The notes under the pieces were generated by a model, which was given only the letters and a program-made list of their open reading frames with translations, did not search any database and was not told the origin of the DNA. A program made the position numbers and the translations under genes. From Gorillibacterium timonense (lineage in GTDB: Bacteria; Bacillota; Bacilli; Paenibacillales; NBRC-103111), in contig NZ_LN881724.1 in the NCBI RefSeq assembly GCF_001457415.1, positions 1,426,001 to 1,490,000 of the forward strand: DNA of 64,000 nt, written 5' to 3'. Positions 44,805-54,556 of this stretch are shown here, one piece after another; positions within the stretch are counted from its first letter, which is position 1, and each line of letters starts with the position of its first letter.

Positions 44805-45761
44805 ATGGTGTTACGATTGAGAAGAACAACAAAGTGCTGGATGATGTTGTTATGTCTATTGTTGCTTACCACGAGCTTTGTTGGTATCGCTTCTGCGGAC
44901 AATGGACGTCCGATTCGCTTGATGCTTAACGGAAAGTATATCAACTATGCCCAGCCGGTGTCTAAGAATGGGCGGATTCTCGTCCCAATCCGGGCGATAA
45001 GCGAAGGACTTCAAGCAACGGTCCAGTACAAGGCTGCGAATCAGCCTATCGTTATCAAGCTGGGCAAGAACTCGCTGCAATTTACGCTTGGGAAGAAGCA
45101 AGCCTATGTCAACGGGAAGACCGTCCAGCTTGATGTACCGGCTCAGGCTATTGGCGACACAACTTATGTTCCGATCCGCTTCATTTCGGAAGGATTGAAT
45201 ACGGATGTTGAATGGAACGAGGCGGCCCAGGTCGTTGCTGTTGAAGCCAAGCATACGGCAGGGGAGAAGGTGCTGAGTGTTCAGGAAGCCCAGGCCATTG
45301 TGCAAAAAGAGGCAGGAAACGGGGTTACCCTGAAAGCAAACGGCACTCAGTTCCTTCGCTTTTACAGCTTCAAGGCGAATGATAATTATGTTACTTATGA
45401 TTTTCTCTACTTGGTCGATAAGTATAGCGGCGAACTGTTCACCTACGATATGGCAGGAACCTTCAAAAGCTTGACCAGAGCAAAGGTGTTCGAGCTTGTA
45501 CAGGCCAAGATTGAGCCGATCATCGAGTATTCGGGTAAAATGCCTAATATCTCGGATGATGGGTTTGAAGAAACCGTGAATGGGAAATCTCTTTACAGCT
45601 TTGATATTTGCTATGTAGGAGCTAAGAATCCTTACTATTACATCACAACCGTCTACGCCGACAAAGATGGGACTATCCTCTATATGTTGGATATGAGCGA
45701 AAAGATCACCACCTTCTCCGATAAGCAGTTCAAGGAGCTTGTGCAGGCTGCAATAAAATAA
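44805..45761 (+). CDS. Secreted protein with copper amine oxidase N-domain
   Basis: 318 residues: signal peptide (about 1-31, ending GIASA), copper amine oxidase N-terminal-like domain (about 38-150, ILVPIRAISEGL and YVPIRFISEGL), then a PepSY-like region (about 158-318, LSVQEAQAIVQKEAG). This domain is a common cell-surface module in Paenibacillus, probably wall-associated. TTG 44817 is an alternative start. The hairpin at 45809 separates it from the next secreted protein. Confidence 0.82.
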   Translation: MVLRLRRTTKCWMMLLCLLLLTTSFVGIASADNGRPIRLMLNGKYINYAQPVSKNGRILVPIRAISEGLQATVQYKAANQPIVIKLGKNSLQFTLGKKQAYVNGKTVQLDVPAQAIGDTTYVPIRFISEGLNTDVEWNEAAQVVAVEAKHTAGEKVLSVQEAQAIVQKEAGNGVTLKANGTQFLRFYSFKANDNYVTYDFLYLVDKYSGELFTYDMAGTFKSLTRAKVFELVQAKIEPIIEYSGKMPNISDDGFEETVNGKSLYSFDICYVGAKNPYYYITTVYADKDGTILYMLDMSEKITTFSDKQFKELVQAAIK

Positions 45762-45808
45762 GGTTAATCCACAAATCATGAAAGATTCGTGAATAGTCCC
45801 AGCTATAG

Positions 45809-45846
45809 AAGGCTTTTGGTCGAAATGTACCGAAAGCCTTTCGTAT
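45809..45846 (+). terminator. Hairpin terminator between the two secreted-protein genes
   Basis: AAGGCTTTTGGT and ACCGAAAGCCTT arms around an 8-base loop, then TCGTAT. Confidence 0.7.
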
Positions 45847-45894
45847 ATCCAAAAACAGCCATTATTCAAACTGATCTGAAAAGGAGAGCAAATC

Positions 45895-48603
45895 GTGAAT
45901 AAAAGAGTCATAAAGTTGTTTATGGTATTCATCTTGGCAATTACTGGTATTGGGGTTTCCCCAACACTGAACTCCCCTTCTGTAGAAGCAGCTTCTTCCA
46001 CTTCCGCCCAGTCCGAACAAGGAAGCATCACTATTGTTATCGTCAACCCCGATACCAAACAGCCGGTTCCTGACCTTCATCTGTACATCGACGGCAAGGA
46101 TGTTGGCACCACGGATAAGAACGGCTCGGTTTTCCTCGATAACCTGAAGCTGGGGCATTACGATGTAGAGCTTCGGCCGGCAGGTACAACCAGCGGCACC
46201 ACGAACGGCTTTTACGTAACAGGAGAAGGGGATCGGACAGAACTCTGGTATTCCGGTTCGGTGTCATCGGATTCGTCTGTTTCGTCCGGCTCTCGTTTTA
46301 GGCCGATTGTTGTCAATACGACCCCTTCTCTTCCGGCGGCTAACCGAGATACGACAGTTACCATATCCTTCGACAACTCTATTCCTGCGGCGATTCAGAC
46401 CTACATAAAAAAGTTGGCGGTGGATCTTGACCCCGTCGTGCGAAATTATCTCGGTGCTCCGATCAAGAGCGGCAACCTCATGCTGAAATACGCAGCGGGC
46501 TCTCATACGACCCTCAGTCAGGACAAAGCCGTCATGACCTTTGGCAAGTTGCCCAATACGGCCAAGGAAAACGACAAGGATTGGGATGAAATCTTCCTGG
46601 TGAACTACATTCATAAGTATTTGGACGGAGGCAATATTCCTATTCCCGGTGTCCGCTATACGGAGAACCTGGCACATTCCATTAAGGAATTAGTGGCAGA
46701 ATCCATCACCGCCAAGGGGACCCGAGCCGTGGCATTCCGCGGCATCAACTACTACCTGGAGGCGTATCCCGCTTTTCAGAGCCTTAAGCCCGAGCTTGTG
46801 CTGAATACGGGCAACACCAGCGATGCCGCTTCCGCTTTTAATAGCGGCAATTTCCTGCTTACAAACAACGCTTATGACAAGCTAAATGCTTTTACCATCG
46901 AGTATGCCAAGTCTGTATGGCTGAAGCTGGCCTACGCTCGTTATCTGGAATCCGGTTCCTGGGATTTCTTTTACCAGTTGAAAGAGCAATTGGTGCAGAA
47001 GAAGCCACTGGATCGAACAGGGTTTGAAAGCATGATCACGGTACTTGTAGCAGTGGTAGATGGCAAGGCTACTCCGGAATGGATGACAACACAAGCCTTG
47101 TTCCGTGGTAGCATTCAGGACAAGCTTGCGATCAGCCTGCTTGTAGCCGATGGAGATTTCTTCAATGTGGCAGGTCGCAATAACCCCGACATGATCTATC
47201 CCTTTGTCATCAGCCGTACACCTGGCGAAATTGTCGATACAGATGTAAAGGTTACGGTGAAGAGCAGTAAGGGTGGCGTGATTCTGAACCAAACGGTAAA
47301 GAGTGGATTCTCCCACGATGGAAAGATAGGCGTTAAGCTTCCCCAAGACAAATTGACACCGGGAACCTATACGGCGACGGCGGAAACTACCTACCAAGGA
47401 ACTACCGTGAAAGACTCGCAGACGTTCGTGGTCTATTCAACGGACGGCACGGATGGCTATTGGCTCAACTTGAACGGATCAGATGACAGTCGGAACACGA
47501 AAGTAGCCGTCACCTACGATGCATCGATTCCCGCCGCCAGCAAAGGCTATATCGATCTTCTGATCAAAGAGCTCGATCCGGTCATTCGACAGATTGCCGG
47601 AGCTCCACAAGCCAACAACAACCTTTTGATCAAGTATGATCCAAAGGGACTGGCCGGAATGAACGGCGACATGACCCAATTGAATCTGACCTATTTGCCG
47701 AAGGCAGGCAGCAAACTGGATACAAACTTCGATGCTTTCTTCTTCATCGAGTATTATCACATGTTCCATAAGGGCACCACGATCCCAATCGAAAACGCAC
47801 GGTACACGGAGAACATCAGCCAAGCCATGAAGATCGTGATCTCCCATGTTCTGAAGCAGAACGGCATCCGCGATACCAGTGTGCCTTCTATACCGTATTA
47901 TCTGAACTTGAACAAAGTGTTGGAGAACCTGGGACCGGGCATACTGGTGAACCTGGGCCGTACAAACGGCAACGCCGGTGGCGGGAACCTCGATGTGCGT
48001 GCTCAATGGAAGGAAAGCTCTAAATTTATGATGGGCATGAACGTGTTCACACTGGAGTATGGCCCAACCCCTTGGTTGGTGCTGGCGGATGCTTACTATA
48101 AACGCAACGGAGACTATGGGTTCTTCCGGGAGCTGCAAAACGCCTTGGCCAAGAAGACTCCCGCTTCCGCAGAAGAGTTCTACAAGCTTATAGATGCTCT
48201 TGTTCCCGCTAAGATTAACGGGAAGAAAGCCGGGGATTGGTTGAAAGGTACGGCTTTATTCCAGGAGCTGCCGAAAGAAACCTTGTTCGTGAAGCCGTTG
48301 CCGATTCAGGGAACCAGCCGCTTGATTTATGGCATGGACAACCCCGGGGCAATCTTGCCATTGGCAGTTTCTCGCAAGGGAGCCGCAGAGATCATTGAGC
48401 AGGAGTATACCGTGTCTGTCGTGAACAGTAACGGGAAGACGGTATTCACCCAAAAGGTTAAGCCGGAGCTGGACGGAGATATGGGCTTACCCAAAGCTGT
48501 GAAGCTGCCGAAGCTGGTAGCGGGCAAGTACAAGGCTGTGCTTGCTGTAGTGGTTGACGGGGAGGTAGTTTCTGGAGAGCAGGCTTTTGCGGTAACCAAA
48601 TAA
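45895..48603 (+). CDS. Large secreted protein with duplicated peptidase-like modules
   Basis: 902 residues, signal peptide (about 1-32). Then an Ig-like N-domain (about 43-105) and two similar units. Unit 1 is about 153-515 and unit 2 about 535-902; each begins VTISFDNSIPAA or VAVTYDASIPAA, continues LDPVVRNYLGAP or LDPVIRQIAGAP, and ends with an Ig-like sandwich (TPGTYTATAETTY; VAGKYKAVLAVVV). Each core carries a region shaped like the helix of gluzincin peptidases (FLVNYIHKYLDGG; FFIEYYHMFHKGT), but no HExxH, so it is probably inactive. Function unknown; AAGGAGAG precedes GTG 45895. Confidence 0.75.
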   Translation: MNKRVIKLFMVFILAITGIGVSPTLNSPSVEAASSTSAQSEQGSITIVIVNPDTKQPVPDLHLYIDGKDVGTTDKNGSVFLDNLKLGHYDVELRPAGTTSGTTNGFYVTGEGDRTELWYSGSVSSDSSVSSGSRFRPIVVNTTPSLPAANRDTTVTISFDNSIPAAIQTYIKKLAVDLDPVVRNYLGAPIKSGNLMLKYAAGSHTTLSQDKAVMTFGKLPNTAKENDKDWDEIFLVNYIHKYLDGGNIPIPGVRYTENLAHSIKELVAESITAKGTRAVAFRGINYYLEAYPAFQSLKPELVLNTGNTSDAASAFNSGNFLLTNNAYDKLNAFTIEYAKSVWLKLAYARYLESGSWDFFYQLKEQLVQKKPLDRTGFESMITVLVAVVDGKATPEWMTTQALFRGSIQDKLAISLLVADGDFFNVAGRNNPDMIYPFVISRTPGEIVDTDVKVTVKSSKGGVILNQTVKSGFSHDGKIGVKLPQDKLTPGTYTATAETTYQGTTVKDSQTFVVYSTDGTDGYWLNLNGSDDSRNTKVAVTYDASIPAASKGYIDLLIKELDPVIRQIAGAPQANNNLLIKYDPKGLAGMNGDMTQLNLTYLPKAGSKLDTNFDAFFFIEYYHMFHKGTTIPIENARYTENISQAMKIVISHVLKQNGIRDTSVPSIPYYLNLNKVLENLGPGILVNLGRTNGNAGGGNLDVRAQWKESSKFMMGMNVFTLEYGPTPWLVLADAYYKRNGDYGFFRELQNALAKKTPASAEEFYKLIDALVPAKINGKKAGDWLKGTALFQELPKETLFVKPLPIQGTSRLIYGMDNPGAILPLAVSRKGAAEIIEQEYTVSVVNSNGKTVFTQKVKPELDGDMGLPKAVKLPKLVAGKYKAVLAVVVDGEVVSGEQAFAVTK

Positions 48604-48617
48604 GATTCCTGACTAAC

Positions 48618-48645
48618 GAGGTCGCTGTCATACGATGGCGACCTC
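48618..48645 (+). terminator. Hairpin after the 902-aa protein gene
   Basis: GAGGTCGC, 12-base loop, GCGACCTC, 15 bases after the stop; weak T tract (TCTAGCTGTTAAT). Confidence 0.55.
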
Positions 48646-48757
48646 TCTAGCTGTTAATAGAAAAAGCCGCTCTATTCATCATGTGCGACACTGTATTGAA
48701 ACAAAATGAAAGGTGAAGAGAAAGGATGATGGGCATTCCCGTTAGAAGTAAGTAGGT

Positions 48758-51454
48758 ATGAATCAAAATCAAATAGTCGATCACCTACTAAGGAGCAGAA
48801 TGATGGATTCTTTAATACATCTGGACGAGCTTGTTTGCATAGCGATCTATGAGGCAGATATCTTTAGGTCGATGTGCGAAGAGTTGGACATTCACCCAGC
48901 AACAACATTCTTGATGTCGATATCTGATGATGAGCAGAGGCAGTATGCTGTTTTCCGAATCAATGGCTGCGTCACGGACCAGAGAGTCAGGAAAGTTGCT
49001 GTTGCCTGCCTGCAGGTGCTTCTCAATGGTAGCTACAATAGACGGAAGCTCCAGAAACGTTTAGCGATGTTCCAGAACGAGCACGACCGGATTTCCACGC
49101 ACCTTTCCATTTCGGATCAAGTCCCGGTTGGAAGGCTGGACATGGTATATCTGATCGAAACGGCATGTTGTAAAATCAATCATGAATCATCCGGCGGCAA
49201 TGGAGCCAAAAGCATTAAGGACTTCTTAAACGATATTGGATTGAGGCTGAACAAGAACGATGCTGATTTGGAGGTTGTTCGGAGACCGATGAATCCGCAA
49301 GCTGAAATTACGAAATCATGTGGGCCCCTATTATATATATTAGACACCGGGCACAATTTCGTAAAAATCAATTTTGCTGTTAATAGCCAAATGGATCAAC
49401 AGGTTGATGGCGATCCAGAAACAGATCGTACCCGTTCACGCCTTGCCTGGGATGATACTGATCGAATTGATTCCTTAGTAGCGAATGAATCAACAGCATG
49501 TCGCCTGCTGCAAGCTCTTGATCGACAACAGAAGTTGACTATGAGTGAGTTGAACGGGCTGTGCCAATCACTATGTAACATTAAAGCGGCAGCAACAAGG
49601 TTGAAGCAGTGGATGAGGCTAACCGATATGTACTCAGAATTGCAAATCGCGGTGATTGATCGTCTAATGTCACGCTACAGAAGAATTGGCTATCCGCACA
49701 ATGCGATTCGCTGCAAAAGCTTTTGTCCTTACCATGAGGATTGTAGGCAAAGGCAAGAAATCGTGTTTTGTTGTGTCTCTGATCTGCTGAAGCAACGCCA
49801 AAACCATATCGCTACGATGAAATCATCCGGAAGACAGCGTAAAGCTCCTGAAACGATTCGGAATGAAATGAGGGAGCAATTTGACCGAGATTTGAATTCA
49901 GATGAGAACAAGGCCTACGTGTATAAGTGCTTCGTTGGAATCGGTAAGACACAAATGTATCTGGAGAGGATTAATAGCTTCATTCAAGATGAAGTGACGG
50001 TCATTATTGCTTTACCAACTCATCAGCTCAAGAACGATGTAATGAGAAGACTTGCTGAGCACGTTAACCAGGAAGTCATTTCGGAAAGAATTGTGAATGT
50101 GCCTGACCTACCCAAAGTAAACGAGAGTTTCGAGGAAGAAGTTAAAAGCTATTATCGGATTGGGAACAGTTCTGGAGCCCGTAAATACATCGAAGACTAT
50201 TGGAGGGCAAATATTGCTCCCAAGGACCACAATGAGCTAACTGATGAAGAGTGCGAACTGGAGCAATATCTACAAGTAACCTCCAGTCTGCATGACAAGG
50301 ATCAAATGTTGGGCAAAATCATACTGACAACTCATGAGCGGTTATTCTCTCTGGTACATATCCAGCCGGATATCGTTATTATCGATGAAGATATTACGCC
50401 GTCCCTGCTAAAGCAGGAGAGTGTTGGGAAAAGTGAGCTGTCCTCCCTGAAGCAGTTGGAGGAGCTTTTGCAGAATGACTCAACGCGGAAGGCGAACCAT
50501 CAGACCATCATCACCCGGCTAAATGAAATCATCAACGCTGTACCCAACAGGCTGTATACTTTGACCAGGCTTAACGATAACAGCCTGAAAGCGGCCATAC
50601 TGCACACCGTATCTCAACAGAGAAAAGAGCTATTCCAAAGCCGAGTCGTGGAGTTGTTGTTTAATGCTACGGAGTTCGTCACCCATGCAAGGGTCAATGA
50701 AGAGGATGAGGAGGAGGCAAATAAGGTCAGTTTTGTAGTACGAAGAGAGCTGCCTTTTCAATGTAAGACATTCATTATGTCGGCAACCGCAGATAGGGAG
50801 GTTTATGAACGGTTATTTCAGCCAGAGAAGGTCATCTTTGTTGAATTTGAACTGCCTATAGTGGCGGCGGCTATAACAATGAGGCATGATTATTCGTTCT
50901 CTAGAACGTGGTTTAAGGAGAAAGCCAGTGAACTGGACGACTTCCTCCAATATGCCCAACTGCTTCGTGATTATGAATTAGATCGTTCACAGGGGCTTGT
51001 ACGGAGGCAAAGCAAGAATCAACCTCTAATTATCACGTTCAAAACTTTTGAGGATGATTTCAAACGGCGTGACTTTGATCTTACCCTGCACTATGGGAAA
51101 GTATCCGGGATCGACGAGTATGCAGGAAGGAGTATTGTGGTATTCGGGACTCCGAATGCACACTCGGCTATCTATGCCCTTTATGTCAATGTTCTTTTTC
51201 CTGAACACCGGTTGCAGAACATTCCGGCCTATACAGGGCAGATAGTCAACAACGGCAGATACCAGTTCCATTTTCGAACGGACAAGGACAACGAGAAGTT
51301 TCGGAAGATTCACATGTGGATGGTCGAGAGTGAGTTGGTACAGGCGGTAGGAAGAGCAAGGCCCATAACCAATAAAGCACCGATTCGAATCTATTCCAAC
51401 TATCCTCCGTCTGTGTTCGATCTTACCTATTTGAATAACCAATCCAAGAAATAA
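48758..51454 (+). CDS. SF2-type helicase of the element
   Basis: 898 residues. The N-terminal half (about 1-380) is unique and has a Cys/His cluster (CKSFCPYHEDC) that may bind metal. The helicase core begins near 385: Walker A FVGIGKT, Ia-like IIALPTHQ, DExx-type VIIDED, motif III MSAT, and motif VI ELVQAVGRARP near 864. Likely replication helicase or primase-helicase of the element, given the convergent Rep-like gene. ATG 48758 is used; the ribosome site is poor (AAGTAGGT). Confidence 0.82.
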   Translation: MNQNQIVDHLLRSRMMDSLIHLDELVCIAIYEADIFRSMCEELDIHPATTFLMSISDDEQRQYAVFRINGCVTDQRVRKVAVACLQVLLNGSYNRRKLQKRLAMFQNEHDRISTHLSISDQVPVGRLDMVYLIETACCKINHESSGGNGAKSIKDFLNDIGLRLNKNDADLEVVRRPMNPQAEITKSCGPLLYILDTGHNFVKINFAVNSQMDQQVDGDPETDRTRSRLAWDDTDRIDSLVANESTACRLLQALDRQQKLTMSELNGLCQSLCNIKAAATRLKQWMRLTDMYSELQIAVIDRLMSRYRRIGYPHNAIRCKSFCPYHEDCRQRQEIVFCCVSDLLKQRQNHIATMKSSGRQRKAPETIRNEMREQFDRDLNSDENKAYVYKCFVGIGKTQMYLERINSFIQDEVTVIIALPTHQLKNDVMRRLAEHVNQEVISERIVNVPDLPKVNESFEEEVKSYYRIGNSSGARKYIEDYWRANIAPKDHNELTDEECELEQYLQVTSSLHDKDQMLGKIILTTHERLFSLVHIQPDIVIIDEDITPSLLKQESVGKSELSSLKQLEELLQNDSTRKANHQTIITRLNEIINAVPNRLYTLTRLNDNSLKAAILHTVSQQRKELFQSRVVELLFNATEFVTHARVNEEDEEEANKVSFVVRRELPFQCKTFIMSATADREVYERLFQPEKVIFVEFELPIVAAAITMRHDYSFSRTWFKEKASELDDFLQYAQLLRDYELDRSQGLVRRQSKNQPLIITFKTFEDDFKRRDFDLTLHYGKVSGIDEYAGRSIVVFGTPNAHSAIYALYVNVLFPEHRLQNIPAYTGQIVNNGRYQFHFRTDKDNEKFRKIHMWMVESELVQAVGRARPITNKAPIRIYSNYPPSVFDLTYLNNQSKK

Positions 51455-51461
51455 CCGTATT

Positions 51462-51504
51462 GACAAGAAGCTGGAGTCCAATCGAAGGATTCCAGCTTCT
51501 TGTC
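51462..51504. terminator. Bidirectional terminator between helicase and rep
   Basis: GACAAGAAGCTGGA at 51462-51475 and its exact complement at 51491-51504, 15-base loop, lying between convergent stops. Confidence 0.9.
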
Positions 51505-51508
51505 TCAT

Positions 51509-52567
51509 TTAATCCGTCTCACAGCAAAATCCTCGAACCAGTTGCTCCCGCAAGCTTGGCAGATGATGAATTCTCCAGCTACGTGGTATTGTCACCGGAT
51601 TGATCCCAATACTCCGAAGTCTCTGTAATCCGCGTTGAAACGAAGTTCGACTTCCTTGAATGAATCGCCCCTCGATGCTTATTCCTTGCTCATACTGCTT
51701 TCGGGCAGTTTCCACGTTCCTCGCTTGAGCAACGAGATTCAGAATGTCATACATGGTTTGTTTGGTTCGGTCCTGCAAGTCCGTTTCTTTAATTCGTTTT
51801 CTTGCTTCATACAGACTGTAGAAGTCCCCACAGCCGATGCTTTTGTCGTAATAGCCCACAAGCAGCTTCTCGGCCAGAAGAGGATTGAGGAAGTGCTGGA
51901 CTTTTTTGGATTCAAAGCCCTCCCGTTGCTTGATGTAATTCGTCTTATCCCGCAGACATTGAATTTCCAAACGTAACAGGTTCTGAGCTGTATCAAGGTG
52001 CTCCTTAGTAATGCGTGTATCCTGGTGCTGCATTCGCTTGGCCAGTTCATCCTGCTTGTTGTAGAAGTTTATCGTAACGGAACCTGACTTGGCATAAGCA
52101 CTGCCGGACAGCTTGTTCTTAGCCTCGAAGTATCGGTTCGGCACGGCTGAGCGTTGAAAGAGCCGAATGTATTCGTCAACGTGCTCTGAGCTAATATCCA
52201 CGCAATAGTCGATGCGTTTGCAGGTCCAGTGATCAAAGCCAGGCAAAAGGGAAGCTGTCCTGCCAAAGATGATGTGTATCTCATTATCGAACGACTCTGC
52301 AATTCGACTTATTTCCGTACATAACGTGGACTGAATGATATTGTGCGGGTTCAGCAGCACCTGAGGATTCAGCCTAATCTCAAGTCCTCTATACGTACGT
52401 CCAGTCTCGCCGTGGTGATGGACCAGACTGATCTCCCGGAAGCCGATTCTGCTGTAGTAAGTGCATGTATGCTTTCCGGCGATGGTTGGTAACTCAAGTT
52501 GCTCTGCAATAGCTCTAAAGCATTGAGGATCGGATACAGGCGTTGTCAGGAGCATGGTATGGAGCAT
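51509..52567 (-). CDS. Replication-initiator-like protein
   Basis: About 352 residues. The order RIDYCVDI, then TINFYNKQDELAKR, then LLRLEIQCLRDK resembles plasmid and filamentous-phage type replication proteins (phage gene II/X-like); this is pattern recognition rather than a firm match. AAGGA 7 bases before ATG 52567 sets the start; earlier in-frame ATGs at 52591 and 52624 lack sites. A 13-bp inverted repeat lies about 110 bases upstream, in the place expected for an origin. Together with the helicase it suggests that the excised element replicates. Confidence 0.65.
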   Translation of the reverse strand: MLHTMLLTTPVSDPQCFRAIAEQLELPTIAGKHTCTYYSRIGFREISLVHHHGETGRTYRGLEIRLNPQVLLNPHNIIQSTLCTEISRIAESFDNEIHIIFGRTASLLPGFDHWTCKRIDYCVDISSEHVDEYIRLFQRSAVPNRYFEAKNKLSGSAYAKSGSVTINFYNKQDELAKRMQHQDTRITKEHLDTAQNLLRLEIQCLRDKTNYIKQREGFESKKVQHFLNPLLAEKLLVGYYDKSIGCGDFYSLYEARKRIKETDLQDRTKQTMYDILNLVAQARNVETARKQYEQGISIEGRFIQGSRTSFQRGLQRLRSIGINPVTIPRSWRIHHLPSLREQLVRGFCCETD

Positions 52568-52678
52568 TGGACGTCCTTCTTTCTCGTTCATTGTAGTGGC
52601 TTTGGTAAAAGCTGATGAGGCCATGAAGCCTTATGTAGCAAGGGTTGAGGGAAAGTCAGAGTACAGGGAACATGTCGT

Positions 52679-52737
52679 GATCATGTAGATGCTGTTTAGA
52701 TTTTTATTACTGCTGCGAAGAAGTCATCTACATGATC
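52679..52737. repeat. 13-bp inverted repeat upstream of rep (origin candidate)
   Basis: GATCATGTAGATG at 52679-52691 and its exact complement at 52725-52737, with a 33-base loop. It is in the AT-rich gap between rep (leftward) and the serine recombinase remnant (rightward). The rest of 52738-52880 holds no gene. Confidence 0.75.
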
Positions 52738-52882
52738 TTGATTGTGTCCATTATGTGAATTTTGATTTGCTCATTTTTGATTAGACCCGTTTATCACGAA
52801 AGTTCCAGCGGTTATCGCTGTTCACATAGATATCGCAGTAAAGCAAAGAGTTGAGAGAAGAAACCACATACGTGCTGTTTCG

Positions 52883-52910
52883 GCCAGGGGAGCGATCCTC
52901 TGGCTTTTTT
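52883..52910 (+). terminator. Leader terminator before the first serine recombinase
   Basis: GCCAGGGGA, 4-base loop, TCCTCTGGC, six T residues; 44 bases before the ATG. Confidence 0.8.
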
Positions 52911-52953
52911 GCGTTTTACGCAGGACCAACATTCCAGACAGGAGCCGATCAAT

Positions 52954-53827
52954 ATGAACATTGTGATTTACCTGAGAGTATCGAGTGAGCAGCAAGCGAA
53001 TAAAGAGTTGTCCATTCCTGCACAAAGAGAGGCATTGCACCAATACGCTTCCGAGCATAATTGGGACATCGTCAAGGAGTATGTTGATGAGGCAAAATCG
53101 GCCAAGACTGCCGATCGCCCTGAGTTTCAGAAAATGATAGCGGCAGCTCAGCAGGCTGAGAAGGATTTTACCGGCATTCTCGTCCATAAGTTCGACCGGT
53201 TTAGCCGCAGCCGAGCGGATCATGTGGTTTACAAGGCTCTTCTGAAGAAGCACGGAATAAATGTTTTCTCTGCAATGGAACCAACGGAGCCGGACACGCC
53301 ACATGGAATGCTGTTAGTAGGGATGCTGGAGGTGATCAGTGAGTTCTACAATGTGAATTTGAAACACGAGACATTGAAGGTGATGAGAGAAAATGTAACT
53401 CAGGGTTTTCATTGCGGGGGAAGAGCTCCATTTGGATATCGTCTAGTTAGGTCAGGCAGTAAAGTGAATTATGAATTCGGTCCAGATGAGGAGGTGAAGA
53501 TCATCAAGCAGATATTTAGAATGGCTACCGAGGGAATGGGTGGAAAGAAGATTTCCCGTATACTCAACGAGCAGAACATCCCTACTGGTTGCAAATGGCT
53601 CCCTTCAACCATCTTAGCCATACTTGGTAACGAAGCTTATCTCGGATATCGCATATGGAATAAGAAATTCTGAAGTGAATGGCCGCAAGAACCCACAGTC
53701 TGAATGGATTATCACAATAGATTTCCATCCAGCGATTATTGAGAATAGAGTATGGGAAATAGCCCAAGAACTATTAGGATTAAGAAGGGATGAGAATTAC
53801 TTCTGCACTCATAATAGACACATTTGA
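52954..53827 (+). pseudogene. Decayed large serine recombinase (first)
   Basis: Resolvase-type domain intact: YLRVSSEQQ with catalytic Ser (about residue 10), LVHKFDRFSRSRADH, and the recombinase domain (GGRAPFGYRL). After LGYRIWNKKF a stop at 53671-53673 breaks the frame; the protein resumes in another frame (SEVNGRKNPQSEWII, then FHPAIIENRVWEIAQELL) and ends at 53827. The zinc ribbon and coiled coil are missing. CAGGAG precedes ATG 52954. Similar in sequence to the second remnant at 54624. Confidence 0.8.
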
Positions 53828-53853
53828 CAAAGGAATTTGTGGTGTGTTATATT
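53824..53853 (+). promoter_or_regulatory. Strong predicted promoter of the EVE-like gene
   Basis: TTGACA, 18-base spacer, TATATT. The -35 is a perfect consensus. Located 55 bases before the start at 53909. Confidence 0.65.
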
Positions 53854-53908
53854 TTAAATGTGAAGCAGATCTGAACACGTCTAAATCACATAAAGGAGCG
53901 TGTCCTGT

Positions 53909-54544
53909 ATGATTAAAGTATGGCTACTTCGCCCATTGCCTCACGGTACAAACCAAATGCAGTACTTCTTGGACAACAACAGGATAGCCGTTGGTTACCC
54001 TGTAGGTGGCTCCTTGGCTAATCTCAGCCACGATGAACTCCGAGAACGACTTAGAAACGCTCCCAATAATGAGAACTGGGAGTCCGGTATAGGTAACGTT
54101 GTGAGGTTAGTTAGATTCATGAAACCTGGTGACATCGTTGTTGTTCCAGATGAAAATGCTCGGGATGTCTACCTTGCAGAAATCATAAGCGATTATATCT
54201 TCGAGCCACATCTAGACGAAAATCGAGAAGGTACTGGATTCCCGCATCAGCGTGAGGTAAGATGGTTCTTCGATAAGCAGCCTGTCATGCGAAATGAATT
54301 GCCTGAAGCATTGCTAAAGTCTCTTCGTTTCCCAGGAGCTACTGCCGAACTCTCAAAGCATCTGCCTCTAATTGCTGAGATAATAGGTGATGCAAATCTA
54401 GTTGAGACTGAGCACCAGCCTGATACAAACATCGGGCACCTAATCGACAAAGCTCTTCAAGTGCTAGAGGATGCTCTTAATAGTCCTGATGTAAATGTCT
54501 CACTCCAAGCAGCTGATATCGTATTACGGTACTCAAAACTATAG
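53909..54544 (+). CDS. Predicted EVE/PUA-like domain protein
   Basis: 211 residues. The first 130 follow the pattern of PUA-like (EVE-related) modules fused to restriction enzymes: a Gly-containing start (RIAVGYPVGGSLAN), ELRERL, a basic-aromatic block VRLVRFMKPGDIVVVPDENARDVY, then LAEIISDYIFEPH and HQREVRWF. Such domains read modified bases in anti-phage systems. The C-terminal part is helical with no nuclease motif, so this is a stand-alone reader or regulator. It has its own consensus promoter and terminator between two dead recombinases. The assignment is inferred. Confidence 0.6.
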   Translation: MIKVWLLRPLPHGTNQMQYFLDNNRIAVGYPVGGSLANLSHDELRERLRNAPNNENWESGIGNVVRLVRFMKPGDIVVVPDENARDVYLAEIISDYIFEPHLDENREGTGFPHQREVRWFFDKQPVMRNELPEALLKSLRFPGATAELSKHLPLIAEIIGDANLVETEHQPDTNIGHLIDKALQVLEDALNSPDVNVSLQAADIVLRYSKL

Positions 54545-54556
54545 CAGATGCATTAA

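Noticed and set aside
44856-46058. 400-codon minus-strand frame opposite the secreted-protein genes
   Set aside because: It runs through the 45809 terminator and both signal-peptide regions; no protein-like features.
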